This document shows, one piece after another, positions 46,701-54,526 of a stretch of 64,000 bases of DNA (position 1 is the stretch's first letter; every line of letters starts with the position of its first letter). The notes beneath the pieces are model-generated. The model was not told where the DNA came from. It was given only the letters and a program-made list of their open reading frames with translations, and searched no databases. Both the position numbers and the translations under genes were made by a program. The DNA comes from Bacteroidota bacterium (GTDB lineage Bacteria > Bacteroidota > Bacteroidia > NORP154), in the NCBI GenBank assembly GCA_022572355.1, contig JACZWC010000009.1:33868-97867 (forward strand), written 5' to 3'.

Positions 46701-49700
46701 GGCAGGCGATCGGATTGGCAATAGTCGAATCATTCAGTCCGATTCCCGGTGACCAAGTGTACTGTATACCCCCTGTAGCGTTCAAAGTAACGCAGGCTCC
46801 CTGACAAATTGTGGTATCATTACCTGCATTTATGATTGGCGGTGCATCTGAATTTATTATGACGGAATCTGAAGCGTTGCAATTCATGGAATCAGAAATA
46901 GTCAGAACATAATTCCCTGCGCATAAACCTGTCGATAATGACGTTGTTTGAACGGGTGTGGTGTTCCACAAATAATTGTACGGTGAAGTACCACCAGATA
47001 CAGTTCCAAATGCAGTTCCGTCACAGCTTCCCGGGCAACTTTCATTTGTGAAAGAACCAACAGCATTGAGTGAATCAATTAACAGTAGGCTCGGTTGAGT
47101 GACGGTATCACATAAAACCAAGGAACAGCCATTTCCATCTGTGACGGTAACGCAACAGCTCATGGCTGGCAATCCGACATTGCAAGCCCCAATGAACGCA
47201 GTACACCAAATGTATGTATATGGAAAGGTACCTCCACTTGCTGAAGCACAGATGGAGCCGTCAGTTCCACCATAACATGACACAGGCAATGCATTCAGTA
47301 CACAGACAAAGATTGCAGGCTGAGATATAAATGTGCTATTTATTGCAATACATCCGTTAGCATCCGTTACCGTTACATTATAACTACCAGCGCACAAACC
47401 AGTGGCAACCGAATCAGTTTGGATTGGAATCGTATTCCATGCATATGTGAACGGGAAAGTACCTCCTGTTACCGAGGTGTTAGCAGAGCCATTACAATCA
47501 CCATTGCAAAGAATAGATCCAGCTGAAACATTAACGACCAAAACAGCGGGCTCTGTAATTGAAACAATTGCACTCGCAATACAGCCTAGCGAATCTATAA
47601 TTGTTGCGGAATATGAACCTGCCGGAAGTCCGGTTGCTATGGTAGTCGTTTGCGAATTTGGATCATTCCATGTATACGTATAAGGTGTTGCACCACCAAT
47701 TACTGAGACGGTTGCCGATCCTACTGAATCACCTGCACAAGGATTATTGATACTGGAAATTATCGTGGCACTGGGAGCACCTGCATCGTTCACTGCGATC
47801 AGGATACTATCCACACATCCGGCGAGATCCGTAACCACGATTGTGTAGATACCCGCCCCAAGCGCAAATGCTGTATCAGTTGTTTGTGTGCCAGAATCAT
47901 CCCATTGATAGGAGTATGGAGGTGTTCCACCAGATACGACTACCGATGCTTGTCCATCAGAGTTTCCACAGGTCGCATCAACACCTGATCCGGTTAATAC
48001 CAGTGCCGTTGGTTGCGTGATTATTACCGTCGATGTATCATCGCATCCATTGACATCGGTGACCACCACATCGTAAGTTCCCGCGCAAAGTCCCGTAGCG
48101 ATTGCATTTGTCTGAGATCCAGAGTCATTCCACACATAGGTATAGGCAGGTGTTCCTCCCCCGGGTGTTACAGTGGCAGTTCCAGTACATTCTCCGAAAC
48201 AAACAAGATTCGTACTCGCCGTGATTGCGGAAGTGATCAATGGTGGCTGCGTAATTATAACCGTCGATGTATCATCACAGCCATTCACATCGGTGACTAT
48301 CACATCGTAAGTTCCGGCACAAAGGCCTATTGCCTGAGCATTGGTCTGGTTACCCAAGTCATTCCAGGCGTAGGTGTATGGCAGCGTTCCTCCACCAGGT
48401 GTGACGGTTGCAGTTCCAGTACAATCACCAAAACAAAGTGGGTTGGTACTGGCGGTAATCGCAGAGGTTATCAGTGGAGGTTCAGTGATTATCACCGTCG
48501 ACGTATCATCGCAGCCATTGATATCTGTAACAACTACATCATAAGCGCCGGCACAAAGCCCCGTTGCCTGAGCATTGGTCTGGTTACCCGGATCGTTCCA
48601 GGCATAGGTGTAAGGCGGGGTGCCACCTCCTACAGTGACAGTTGCCGTCCCGTTGCAATTACCAAAACATAGCGGATTGGTACTTGCCGTAATTGCGGAA
48701 GTGATTAATGGTGGTTGGGTAATTACAACGGAGTCGAGTGTATCCTGACATCCGGATGCATCTGAAACCGTGATCGTAAAAGTTCCGGCGCAAAGTCCGG
48801 TGGCAGTCACTGTAGTCTGCGTTCCGGGGTCGTTCCAGAAGTAGGTGTACGGAGAGGTTCCTCCCGATGGATAAACCGTGGCCAAACCATCACATAACCC
48901 AAAACAGGAAATATTCTGCCCCGCAATAGAATCGATGAAAATCGGTGGTCCACCTACACTAACAACCGTTACAGTTACACTATCACTGCACCCCGCGAAA
49001 TCGGTAACCACTACCTCATAATTACCAACACCCAGTGCAAAAGCAGTGTCAGTAGTTTGCGTGCCTGAATCATCCCATTGATACGTATATGGCGCTGTTC
49101 CACCTGATACGGATACCATTGCCTGTCCGTCATTATTACCACAGGTAGCATCTACACTATCCGGTGTTAACAATAATGCGGTAGGCTGGGTAATGATTAC
49201 AGTAGATGTATCATCGCATCCATTTACATCGGTAACGACTACATCGAAAGTCCCTGCACAGAGCCCCGTTGCCTGGGTATTGGTCTGGTTACCCGGATCG
49301 TTCCAGACGTAGGTGTATGGCGGAGTTCCCCCTCCCGCAAGGACTGTAGCTGTTCCTATACACTCTCCAAAACAAACCAGATTGGTGCTGGCTGTAATTG
49401 CAGAGGTGATCAGTGGAGGTTCAGTGATCACGACTGAGTCAAGCGTATCCTGACAACCACCAGCTTCCGTTACTGTAACTATAAAAGTACCGGCACATAA
49501 ACCTGTGGCAAAGGAATCTGTTTGCCCGGAAGGATCACTCCAGAGATATGTATAAGGGGTAAGACCTCCTGAAACATAAGCCGTCGCGGATCCATCACAT
49601 ATGCCAAAGCAGCCGATATTAGTACCGGGAATGGAATCAATTACCAAGGGAGGTGCACCTGTACACCCGTTGTTGAATGAAGTGATACATGCTGCATTGT

Positions 49701-50454
49701 CCACGCTATTCGGTGCACCTGGAGTTTGATCATCAGACCCACATGCTCCGATATCACCCGCACATCCCTGCGCCCAGTTTCCCTGGAGAGTGAAATCACA
49801 GTCTATTGTATTATCCGCATAGAAAACGTCATCAGTTGCCGAACCGGCACCCATCCAAATATCACCATTGACATTGGCCGTTCCCCATCCAACGCTAAAA
49901 ACCGGTGTAACTAGATCTGCCGGATTGTAAATCTGAAATCCATCCTGTGAGTTGGCCATAGAAATATCTATCCAATCTCCTCCTCCGATCCAACCTGTAG
50001 TGGGATAAGTACTGTTCGTCGAATTTGGCTGACTTGGGTGATGATCAAAAAGGGTCGAACTAATCGGTATTACCAAATTGCAGTTGTTATCTGACATCAA
50101 TACATCGTCCGAAGGCAAAGAAGGATTAGGATCAGCGTCATTGTAAATGGTTATTAAAGTACCGCTGGGAATACAGGACCAAAATACATCGTCGGCGAAG
50201 CGGCATGCTCCTGCTGCTATTCCCACTCCCGTTGTTGGGCCGCCATTTAAAAAGCCATTGTTGTCGTCAAAAACCCAGAGCCGTAGATCAAGGCAGGAGG
50301 AAGTACACGGTGCTCCTAAAACTAAAAACTCAATGTACTCTTTTGATCCACTTGGTCCCTGAGAGATCTCGTTGATGACAATTTGTGACCAGGAGGGAAA
50401 CGAAAGCAAATTGAATAGGAAAAAGAGCTTACATATCTTAATTGGGCTCTTCAT
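43726..50454 (-). CDS. Giant SprB-repeat adhesin with T9SS type B (CHU_C) domain
   Basis: A 2242-residue protein. Signal peptide, then an N-terminal lamin-tail-like domain (IVINEISQGPSGSKEYIEFL). About twenty SprB repeats of ~75 residues follow (CFGECIGTATVLAGGGTPPYTYVW, shown split as GGGTPPYTYVW, is typical). Near residue 1230-1430 an Ig-like domain (TTYVVTGVDTG) is interrupted by a jelly-roll-like domain (MILNGNFEQGNTGF) and resumes at CANTDAVTIFV. A PKD domain (FQWDFGDGTTDSS) and a C-terminal type B sorting domain (FIPNTFTPNGDGVNDYF, FDRWGDQIF) end it. SprB-like proteins serve surface adhesion and gliding. Several repeats at about 48240-49440 are nearly identical in DNA. Confidence 0.9.
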   Translation of the reverse strand: MKSPIKICKLFFLFNLLSFPSWSQIVINEISQGPSGSKEYIEFLVLGAPCTSSCLDLRLWVFDDNNGFLNGGPTTGVGIAAGACRFADDVFWSCIPSGTLITIYNDADPNPSLPSDDVLMSDNNCNLVIPISSTLFDHHPSQPNSTNSTYPTTGWIGGGDWIDISMANSQDGFQIYNPADLVTPVFSVGWGTANVNGDIWMGAGSATDDVFYADNTIDCDFTLQGNWAQGCAGDIGACGSDDQTPGAPNSVDNAACITSFNNGCTGAPPLVIDSIPGTNIGCFGICDGSATAYVSGGLTPYTYLWSDPSGQTDSFATGLCAGTFIVTVTEAGGCQDTLDSVVITEPPLITSAITASTNLVCFGECIGTATVLAGGGTPPYTYVWNDPGNQTNTQATGLCAGTFDVVVTDVNGCDDTSTVIITQPTALLLTPDSVDATCGNNDGQAMVSVSGGTAPYTYQWDDSGTQTTDTAFALGVGNYEVVVTDFAGCSDSVTVTVVSVGGPPIFIDSIAGQNISCFGLCDGLATVYPSGGTSPYTYFWNDPGTQTTVTATGLCAGTFTITVSDASGCQDTLDSVVITQPPLITSAITASTNPLCFGNCNGTATVTVGGGTPPYTYAWNDPGNQTNAQATGLCAGAYDVVVTDINGCDDTSTVIITEPPLITSAITASTNPLCFGDCTGTATVTPGGGTLPYTYAWNDLGNQTNAQAIGLCAGTYDVIVTDVNGCDDTSTVIITQPPLITSAITASTNLVCFGECTGTATVTPGGGTPAYTYVWNDSGSQTNAIATGLCAGTYDVVVTDVNGCDDTSTVIITQPTALVLTGSGVDATCGNSDGQASVVVSGGTPPYSYQWDDSGTQTTDTAFALGAGIYTIVVTDLAGCVDSILIAVNDAGAPSATIISSINNPCAGDSVGSATVSVIGGATPYTYTWNDPNSQTTTIATGLPAGSYSATIIDSLGCIASAIVSITEPAVLVVNVSAGSILCNGDCNGSANTSVTGGTFPFTYAWNTIPIQTDSVATGLCAGSYNVTVTDANGCIAINSTFISQPAIFVCVLNALPVSCYGGTDGSICASASGGTFPYTYIWCTAFIGACNVGLPAMSCCVTVTDGNGCSLVLCDTVTQPSLLLIDSLNAVGSFTNESCPGSCDGTAFGTVSGGTSPYNYLWNTTPVQTTSLSTGLCAGNYVLTISDSMNCNASDSVIINSDAPPIINAGNDTTICQGACVTLNATGGIQYTWSPGIGLNDSTIANPIACPSVTTTYVVTGVDTGSNMILNGNFEQGNTGFSSSYGFGSASPGFYYVDPDPSIYNAGHSGSDHTSGSGNFLIVDGATTSNTNVWCQTVTVTPNTDYSFSAWLNNIIITSNNFTDPTLQFTVNGSPLCASLTLPELPDVWVEIACNWNSGVNTSVTICLYSLSTAGVGNDFGVDDISFTGPGTCANTDAVTIFVSPGIIINATATDETCEASCDGTVLASVSGGVTPFTFIWNNGAGFDSTGSALCDNTYTVVVTDSIGCSSTANTTVNAPPLLTLITVSIDASCGNPDGSASVTAAGGTGAYTYLWDDINNQTSATATGLPAGGYTVNVTDSNNCTSAATIPVNDGGAPVATITSSINVLCNGNSTGAATVAAVGGTTPYTYVWDDPMNQTTSTANGLAASTYVATVIDSLGCVSNAVIVITEPSALVLSTGTQTSTCGLANGWAFVTVIGGTSPYAYNWNDSSSQTNDTAQTLLAGNYTVIVTDSFNCSDSATVAVADVPGVVIQSLINTDVSCNGLADGQATVSVSGGSTPYSFQWDAGAGSQTDSTAIDLWPGIYSVTITDNAGCMDSGTVSITEPQVLVLVTGGVDANCGLSDGQVSVTVTGGTTPYTYLWDDSQNQTTSTAINLLAGTHAVVVVDSNGCSSGAAVAINDIPGGIAQIVATTDPSCFSYCDGSMQASMSGGITPFSYSWSDGQTTSTATGLCAGSYSVIVTDAQGCTSAINGSVTQPGPVLIQGSGSPASCPGASDGTATVNPLGSIIPYSYLWDLSTGAQTSASVDSLLPGTYFVTVTDGNGCMDSLSYNVVLDSLSPTAYFSMSDDTVSLLTSTIDFTNLSSPNLNSLIFQWDFGDGTTDSSTHTLHTYEDTGTYPVQLIATNSSGCADTIMLFVTIEGEYIIFIPNTFTPNGDGVNDYFFPKGVGIDNSNFRFYIFDRWGDQIFVSNDINQYWDGRANKGSRIAQEDVYIWLIIATAASSGEHHQYVGHVTLIR

Positions 50455-50623
50455 GAAGGTCGGAAATTAATGCGAACTATAGATATACGAATGAAAGCCA
50501 CATTTGGTTGCCTGAGCAGAGGGCTCAGGCTAGACCCTCACCCCGACAACACAGATATCATCGATCTGCAACAAACAAAACGTGAGTAAATATGTTTGAG
50601 GAAACTTTCTCAACAAAAGATGT

Positions 50624-51328
50624 TTATGATCCGTTAACTATCGGATGATTGACCTGAACAATACTGCCCTTCATAATCATGAATTGCGCAACAATGTATG
50701 GAACCATAATCAATACGCCTGAGTACGGGATTGGCGTCAGAAATTTATTTACGGCAAGCAGTGAATCAGAAAGCATAAAAACCAATGCACCGTAATAGAT
50801 CAGTTTGAAGCTGAGCTCACTCACACGGCCCATCCTGTTCAGGGCAAAAATCACCATGGCGACGATAACAGATGTATATATAAAAACTGGAATTAATAGT
50901 TCACCTAGTTCGGGGTAAAGCATAAAAAACAGCACGCCTCCCAACAACACAAATGGTGCTGAGGCCATAGGGTGTTTTTTAAGGTAAGATGGTGTGGCAG
51001 AATCGCTCACTGACTTTTTGAATGCCAGCACATAGAGAACATGAGTAGTTAAGAAAGCTCCCAAGCCCAGCATAAAGAACATTGGATCTCTTTCAACGAA
51101 CATCAGCAGCACATCACCAACCCATGCCAGTAAGAACCCTGCCTGCATGAGTTTAGCAAAACCGTTGTAATTGGATTTTGTTTCCAGGTAAAACCATACG
51201 GAAATTACAATGAGAAGGAGCGGCTTGAAGACAAGATGTAATATTTCCACCTGCATCACATGACTGAGCACTTCGCCTAGCGACACCAATACAAAGACGC
51301 CTGTCAGTATCTTCGTATTTCCCTTCAT
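50624..51328 (-). CDS. YhhN-family lysoplasmalogenase
   Basis: Started at ATG 51328 (MKGNTKILTGVFVLVSLGEV), 2 nt after the S8 protease stop; the upstream extension would overlap that gene. The 234-residue product has about eight helices. FKPLLLIVISVWF, AWVGDVLLMF and ALVFMLSDSLLAVNKF hold the conserved acidic residues of the YhhN/TMEM86 family, whose characterised members hydrolyse the vinyl-ether bond of lysoplasmalogen, giving a fatty aldehyde and a glycerophospho-head group. The operon with AGMO and ALDH3 homologues supports an ether-lipid role (inference). Confidence 0.82.
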   Translation of the reverse strand: MKGNTKILTGVFVLVSLGEVLSHVMQVEILHLVFKPLLLIVISVWFYLETKSNYNGFAKLMQAGFLLAWVGDVLLMFVERDPMFFMLGLGAFLTTHVLYVLAFKKSVSDSATPSYLKKHPMASAPFVLLGGVLFFMLYPELGELLIPVFIYTSVIVAMVIFALNRMGRVSELSFKLIYYGALVFMLSDSLLAVNKFLTPIPYSGVLIMVPYIVAQFMIMKGSIVQVNHPIVNGS

Positions 51329-51330
51329 AT

Positions 51331-53268
51331 TTACTTTTTGGTACTTGTAAATAGCGCCGACTGGCTCTCTACACGTGAATGGTTGACTGTAAGTCTCACA
51401 ATGCATACCTGGGTTGCGAATACATCTGGCTTCAAGAGCAGGCTGTTAAAGCCCGTCTGGCCTGTCGTCTGATTCGAGAAAATCAGTCTGCCAAGCATAT
51501 CATAAATGCTAATATTCACATCGGAAGGTTCTTCAAGATTGTAACGAATATAATTCAATCCACCAGCACCCTGATAAACGAGCATATTGATCCCATCCCT
51601 TTGCGAAGTTTCATGAATTTCTACAAAGTTGACAGCGTCTTGCACCGCCTGGTAGGCATTAACCCTTCCGTAACCCAGCTCCATTGACCAGGTTCCATAT
51701 ACCTTATTTTCATCGTAAGCATAGCCTCCAACTTTTTCACAGGATCTTGACAATACCTCTCTTGCCTGTGTGCCAGTCAAGTTATTATTCACGGAAAGTA
51801 TCAAGGCCATCACTCCGGCTGCATTCGGACAAGCCGCAGAAGTACCATTGAAACTCATATAATAATCGCTTCCGGAAAAGCCATTGCTTCCAAGCATATC
51901 ACTCGTAGCGATCTTGACACCCGGCGCACTAATATCGAGGCCTTTCCCGTGGTTACTGTACCAATTTTCTGGTGAGCAGTCCGTTGCAGTTTTAAGCTCA
52001 TCGCACATGGTGGTTGCAGCCACAGCTATTGTTCCAGGAAGGTTGCTGGGCCAGATGGTCACGCTATCCTGTTCATTTCCAGCAGAGAAGATCAATGGTA
52101 ACCCCTTTCCCCCGCGTCCGCTGTCAGCAGCAATATTGATCACATCATTTCCAATAACTGTGTCAAGAAAAGGGAATTGTGCTATCATTGAATCCGATAA
52201 TCCCCAAGAGTTGCTGATAACATCTGCACCAGCTGTTTGGTAGGCATAGTTAATGCCATCTATTCCAAATTGCATAGTAGTATATGGCATCACCGGACCC
52301 GTTATATCGATGTAAAAGAAGATACGAACTGGAATTATTTTGCACATAGGGGCAACGCCGGCCGTTCCAATTGTGTTGTCAGCCACTGCAGCAACAATTC
52401 CTGCACAGCATGTTCCATGTCCATCTTCGCTAAAATTCGAGGATGGATGGCCCTTTAATAAAGTATCGCCAGTAGCATCGAATCCCGGTAGTAGGTTTGG
52501 TATTAGATCAGGATGCAAGGTATCGACACCTGAGTCCAAAACGGCAATTTTGATGGTTGAATCTCCAGTAGTAATGGTCCAGGCACTGTCCACGTCCATA
52601 TCTGCATCAATCGTACCATTGTATTGAACCGGGGTTCCCTCATTGTATAAAGCCCACTGCCGGTTGTAGTACAGGTCGTTAGTAGTAACGCTCAAAGAGA
52701 ATAAACTGTTGGCAGACGCATATCGAAATAATCCTGTGGCGGAGAACAGATCGGCCATTTCGGAAGAATTTCCCTGAGAGTGCTTATCGGCGTACAATAT
52801 ATACACGTTGTGCATGTACTCATAAGGTTCGACTATACTTGTGGAGGTGCTGTTGGCAAGGGATTGTAGTTTCCCAAAATCAGCTGACGATCTGAGCTTT
52901 ACATAAAATTCTCCAAGGCTGGCTGCATAACTCCCGTCTTTGTTTATCATAAAGGCATTCACAAACTCAATATTGTCTAATGACTCAAGATCATCTTTTA
53001 TTTGTGCAAACCGTTTGTCGTCTATTTCATATTTTCCTTTATCAAAGGCAGCGATGGTGATATCGAGCAGGTAAGTAATTTCAACCCTTCTCGTTTCCTC
53101 TTCATTTAAAACCCCTTGAATCGCCTCTCTTTTTGTTTCTTCTGGTGTGCCCTGCTGAAACTTTACTACCACACCTCCAATCCAAATTGGCTGAGAATTT
53201 GTCGCGCCAGCCAACTGACAGAAACAGAGTATGGCAACACATAAGAATGGAACTATCGTCTTCATCAT
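51331..53268 (-). CDS. S8 (subtilisin) protease with T9SS type A domain
   Basis: A 645-residue secreted protease. Signal peptide, then an N-terminal propeptide (IWIGGVVVKFQQGTPEETK) and the catalytic triad: AVLDSGVDTLHPDL (Asp, about residue 245), GHGTCCAGIVA (His, about 280), FNGTSAACPNAAG (Ser, about 475). The C-terminal type A sorting-like tail (INMLVYQGAGGLNYIRYN ... VNISIYDMLGRLIFSN) lacks a clear YPNP, so it is atypical. It sits in the minus-strand run with 30 bp before it and 2 nt after; the fit with lipid genes is not obvious. Confidence 0.88.
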   Translation of the reverse strand: MMKTIVPFLCVAILCFCQLAGATNSQPIWIGGVVVKFQQGTPEETKREAIQGVLNEEETRRVEITYLLDITIAAFDKGKYEIDDKRFAQIKDDLESLDNIEFVNAFMINKDGSYAASLGEFYVKLRSSADFGKLQSLANSTSTSIVEPYEYMHNVYILYADKHSQGNSSEMADLFSATGLFRYASANSLFSLSVTTNDLYYNRQWALYNEGTPVQYNGTIDADMDVDSAWTITTGDSTIKIAVLDSGVDTLHPDLIPNLLPGFDATGDTLLKGHPSSNFSEDGHGTCCAGIVAAVADNTIGTAGVAPMCKIIPVRIFFYIDITGPVMPYTTMQFGIDGINYAYQTAGADVISNSWGLSDSMIAQFPFLDTVIGNDVINIAADSGRGGKGLPLIFSAGNEQDSVTIWPSNLPGTIAVAATTMCDELKTATDCSPENWYSNHGKGLDISAPGVKIATSDMLGSNGFSGSDYYMSFNGTSAACPNAAGVMALILSVNNNLTGTQAREVLSRSCEKVGGYAYDENKVYGTWSMELGYGRVNAYQAVQDAVNFVEIHETSQRDGINMLVYQGAGGLNYIRYNLEEPSDVNISIYDMLGRLIFSNQTTGQTGFNSLLLKPDVFATQVCIVRLTVNHSRVESQSALFTSTKK

Positions 53269-53298
53269 CGTGGATTATGACGTAAGATACTTATAAAA

Positions 53299-54522
53299 TT
53301 AATTCGCGGTGCTGAATCCTTTCAACTGCGAACTGAACCAGATTATCGAGATCAAAGCCCAACTCCCTGCCACCAATATTATAGTAGAAAAACCGGCAGT
53401 CTCAAAAAACAAAAGTGCGACACATGGAATTGCCAGCAGCCTGACATATTCTCCTACTGTTATCCACTTTATCTTATCAAATATCGCTCCACTACTTATA
53501 ATAGAGAAAATTATAATCGACACAACTGCCGTCTGCTGAACTCCGGTAAATTCCTTTGACAGGAACAAAAAAGCTGATGCCACGCCTAAAGTTGGCACAA
53601 ACTGCACTAAAGAATACATTGCCAGTGAATTAGGTACCTCCACATCATACTTTTGATATGTGGCCTTGTCAACTTCCGGCGCCCCTTTGAATCCGCCCAG
53701 CTCCTGCGGCCTCCAGCCAGGTGGTTTTAGAAACACCTTGATCTTATCCACCCAACGAGTAGAATTATTAGCGATATCCAATAATTCACCCCAGTAATGG
53801 AAATTCGTCCATACAGGATTCCAGCTCTTGTAAGTATTGGTTATTCCAAAGACCGGCTCTTCCTCCTCCTTCATAAAAGTTCCAAACATCTTGTCCCAAA
53901 TAATAAATACAGCAGCGTAGTTCTTATCGAGGTATTTGGGATTCTTTCCATGATGCACACGATGGTGGGAAGGTGTATTCATGAACAGCTCCAGAAACCA
54001 CATTTTGTCAATGAGCTTTGTGTGAATCCAAAATTGATAGATCAGGTTAATGGCTTTGGTTATCAAAAACGCATATGGGGAAAATCCTACGAAGGCAAGG
54101 GGTAAATAAAACACCCAGGAGAAGGCGTTTTGAAACCAGGCCTGCCTCAGAGCTGTGGTCAAATTGTACTCTTCACTCTGATGGTGAACGATATGAGCCG
54201 CCCAAATAAAATTGACTTCATGGCTCTTTCTGTGAAACCAATAATAGAAAAAGTCTACACCAAAGAACAGTATTACCCACGACCAGATGGTATCAGGCAT
54301 TTCAAATATTTTCAAGTTCTCGTAGATGTAGAGGTAACCGAAAAACAGTGCAGCTTTGGAGAAGATTCCAACCAATTCTGAGCCGATGCCACAGCTGATA
54401 CTTGTCAGTGCGTCACTGAGCTTGTAGTAGTCTTTTTTCTGCAGCCGATTTATCAGCAGTTCAACTCCGATCAATAAAAAGAAGCCGGGAATGGACAGCG
54501 CGACTATTGGTGGTACTTCCAT
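53299..54522 (-). CDS. Alkylglycerol monooxygenase (AGMO/TMEM195)-like fatty acid hydroxylase superfamily enzyme
   Basis: A 407-residue integral membrane protein. Histidine clusters HRKSHEVN, HIVHHQSEEYNLTTALRQ and TPSHHRVHHGKNPKYLDKNY form the di-iron site of the fatty acid hydroxylase/sterol desaturase superfamily. The wording around them (EEYNLTTALRQ, QFWIHTKLI, NTPSHHRVHHG, YAAVFIIWDKMFGTF) closely resembles animal AGMO, which cleaves ether lipids with O2 and tetrahydrobiopterin to give a fatty aldehyde plus glycerol derivative. Other superfamily roles (sterol or ceramide hydroxylation) are possible. It starts 4 nt after a class-3 aldehyde dehydrogenase. Confidence 0.85.
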   Translation of the reverse strand: MEVPPIVALSIPGFFLLIGVELLINRLQKKDYYKLSDALTSISCGIGSELVGIFSKAALFFGYLYIYENLKIFEMPDTIWSWVILFFGVDFFYYWFHRKSHEVNFIWAAHIVHHQSEEYNLTTALRQAWFQNAFSWVFYLPLAFVGFSPYAFLITKAINLIYQFWIHTKLIDKMWFLELFMNTPSHHRVHHGKNPKYLDKNYAAVFIIWDKMFGTFMKEEEEPVFGITNTYKSWNPVWTNFHYWGELLDIANNSTRWVDKIKVFLKPPGWRPQELGGFKGAPEVDKATYQKYDVEVPNSLAMYSLVQFVPTLGVASAFLFLSKEFTGVQQTAVVSIIIFSIISSGAIFDKIKWITVGEYVRLLAIPCVALLFFETAGFSTIILVAGSWALISIIWFSSQLKGFSTAN

Positions 54523-54526
54523 AATA

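Noticed and set aside
48013..48672. 219-residue plus-strand ORF with repeats
   Set aside because: Antisense shadow of SprB repeat DNA with no signal peptide or domain.
43726..50454. Regular repeats that might suggest a CRISPR array
   Set aside because: Units are long, coding and in frame (~75 residues) with no short spacer/repeat pattern or cas genes; the same applies to 5219-5578 and 38560-39090.
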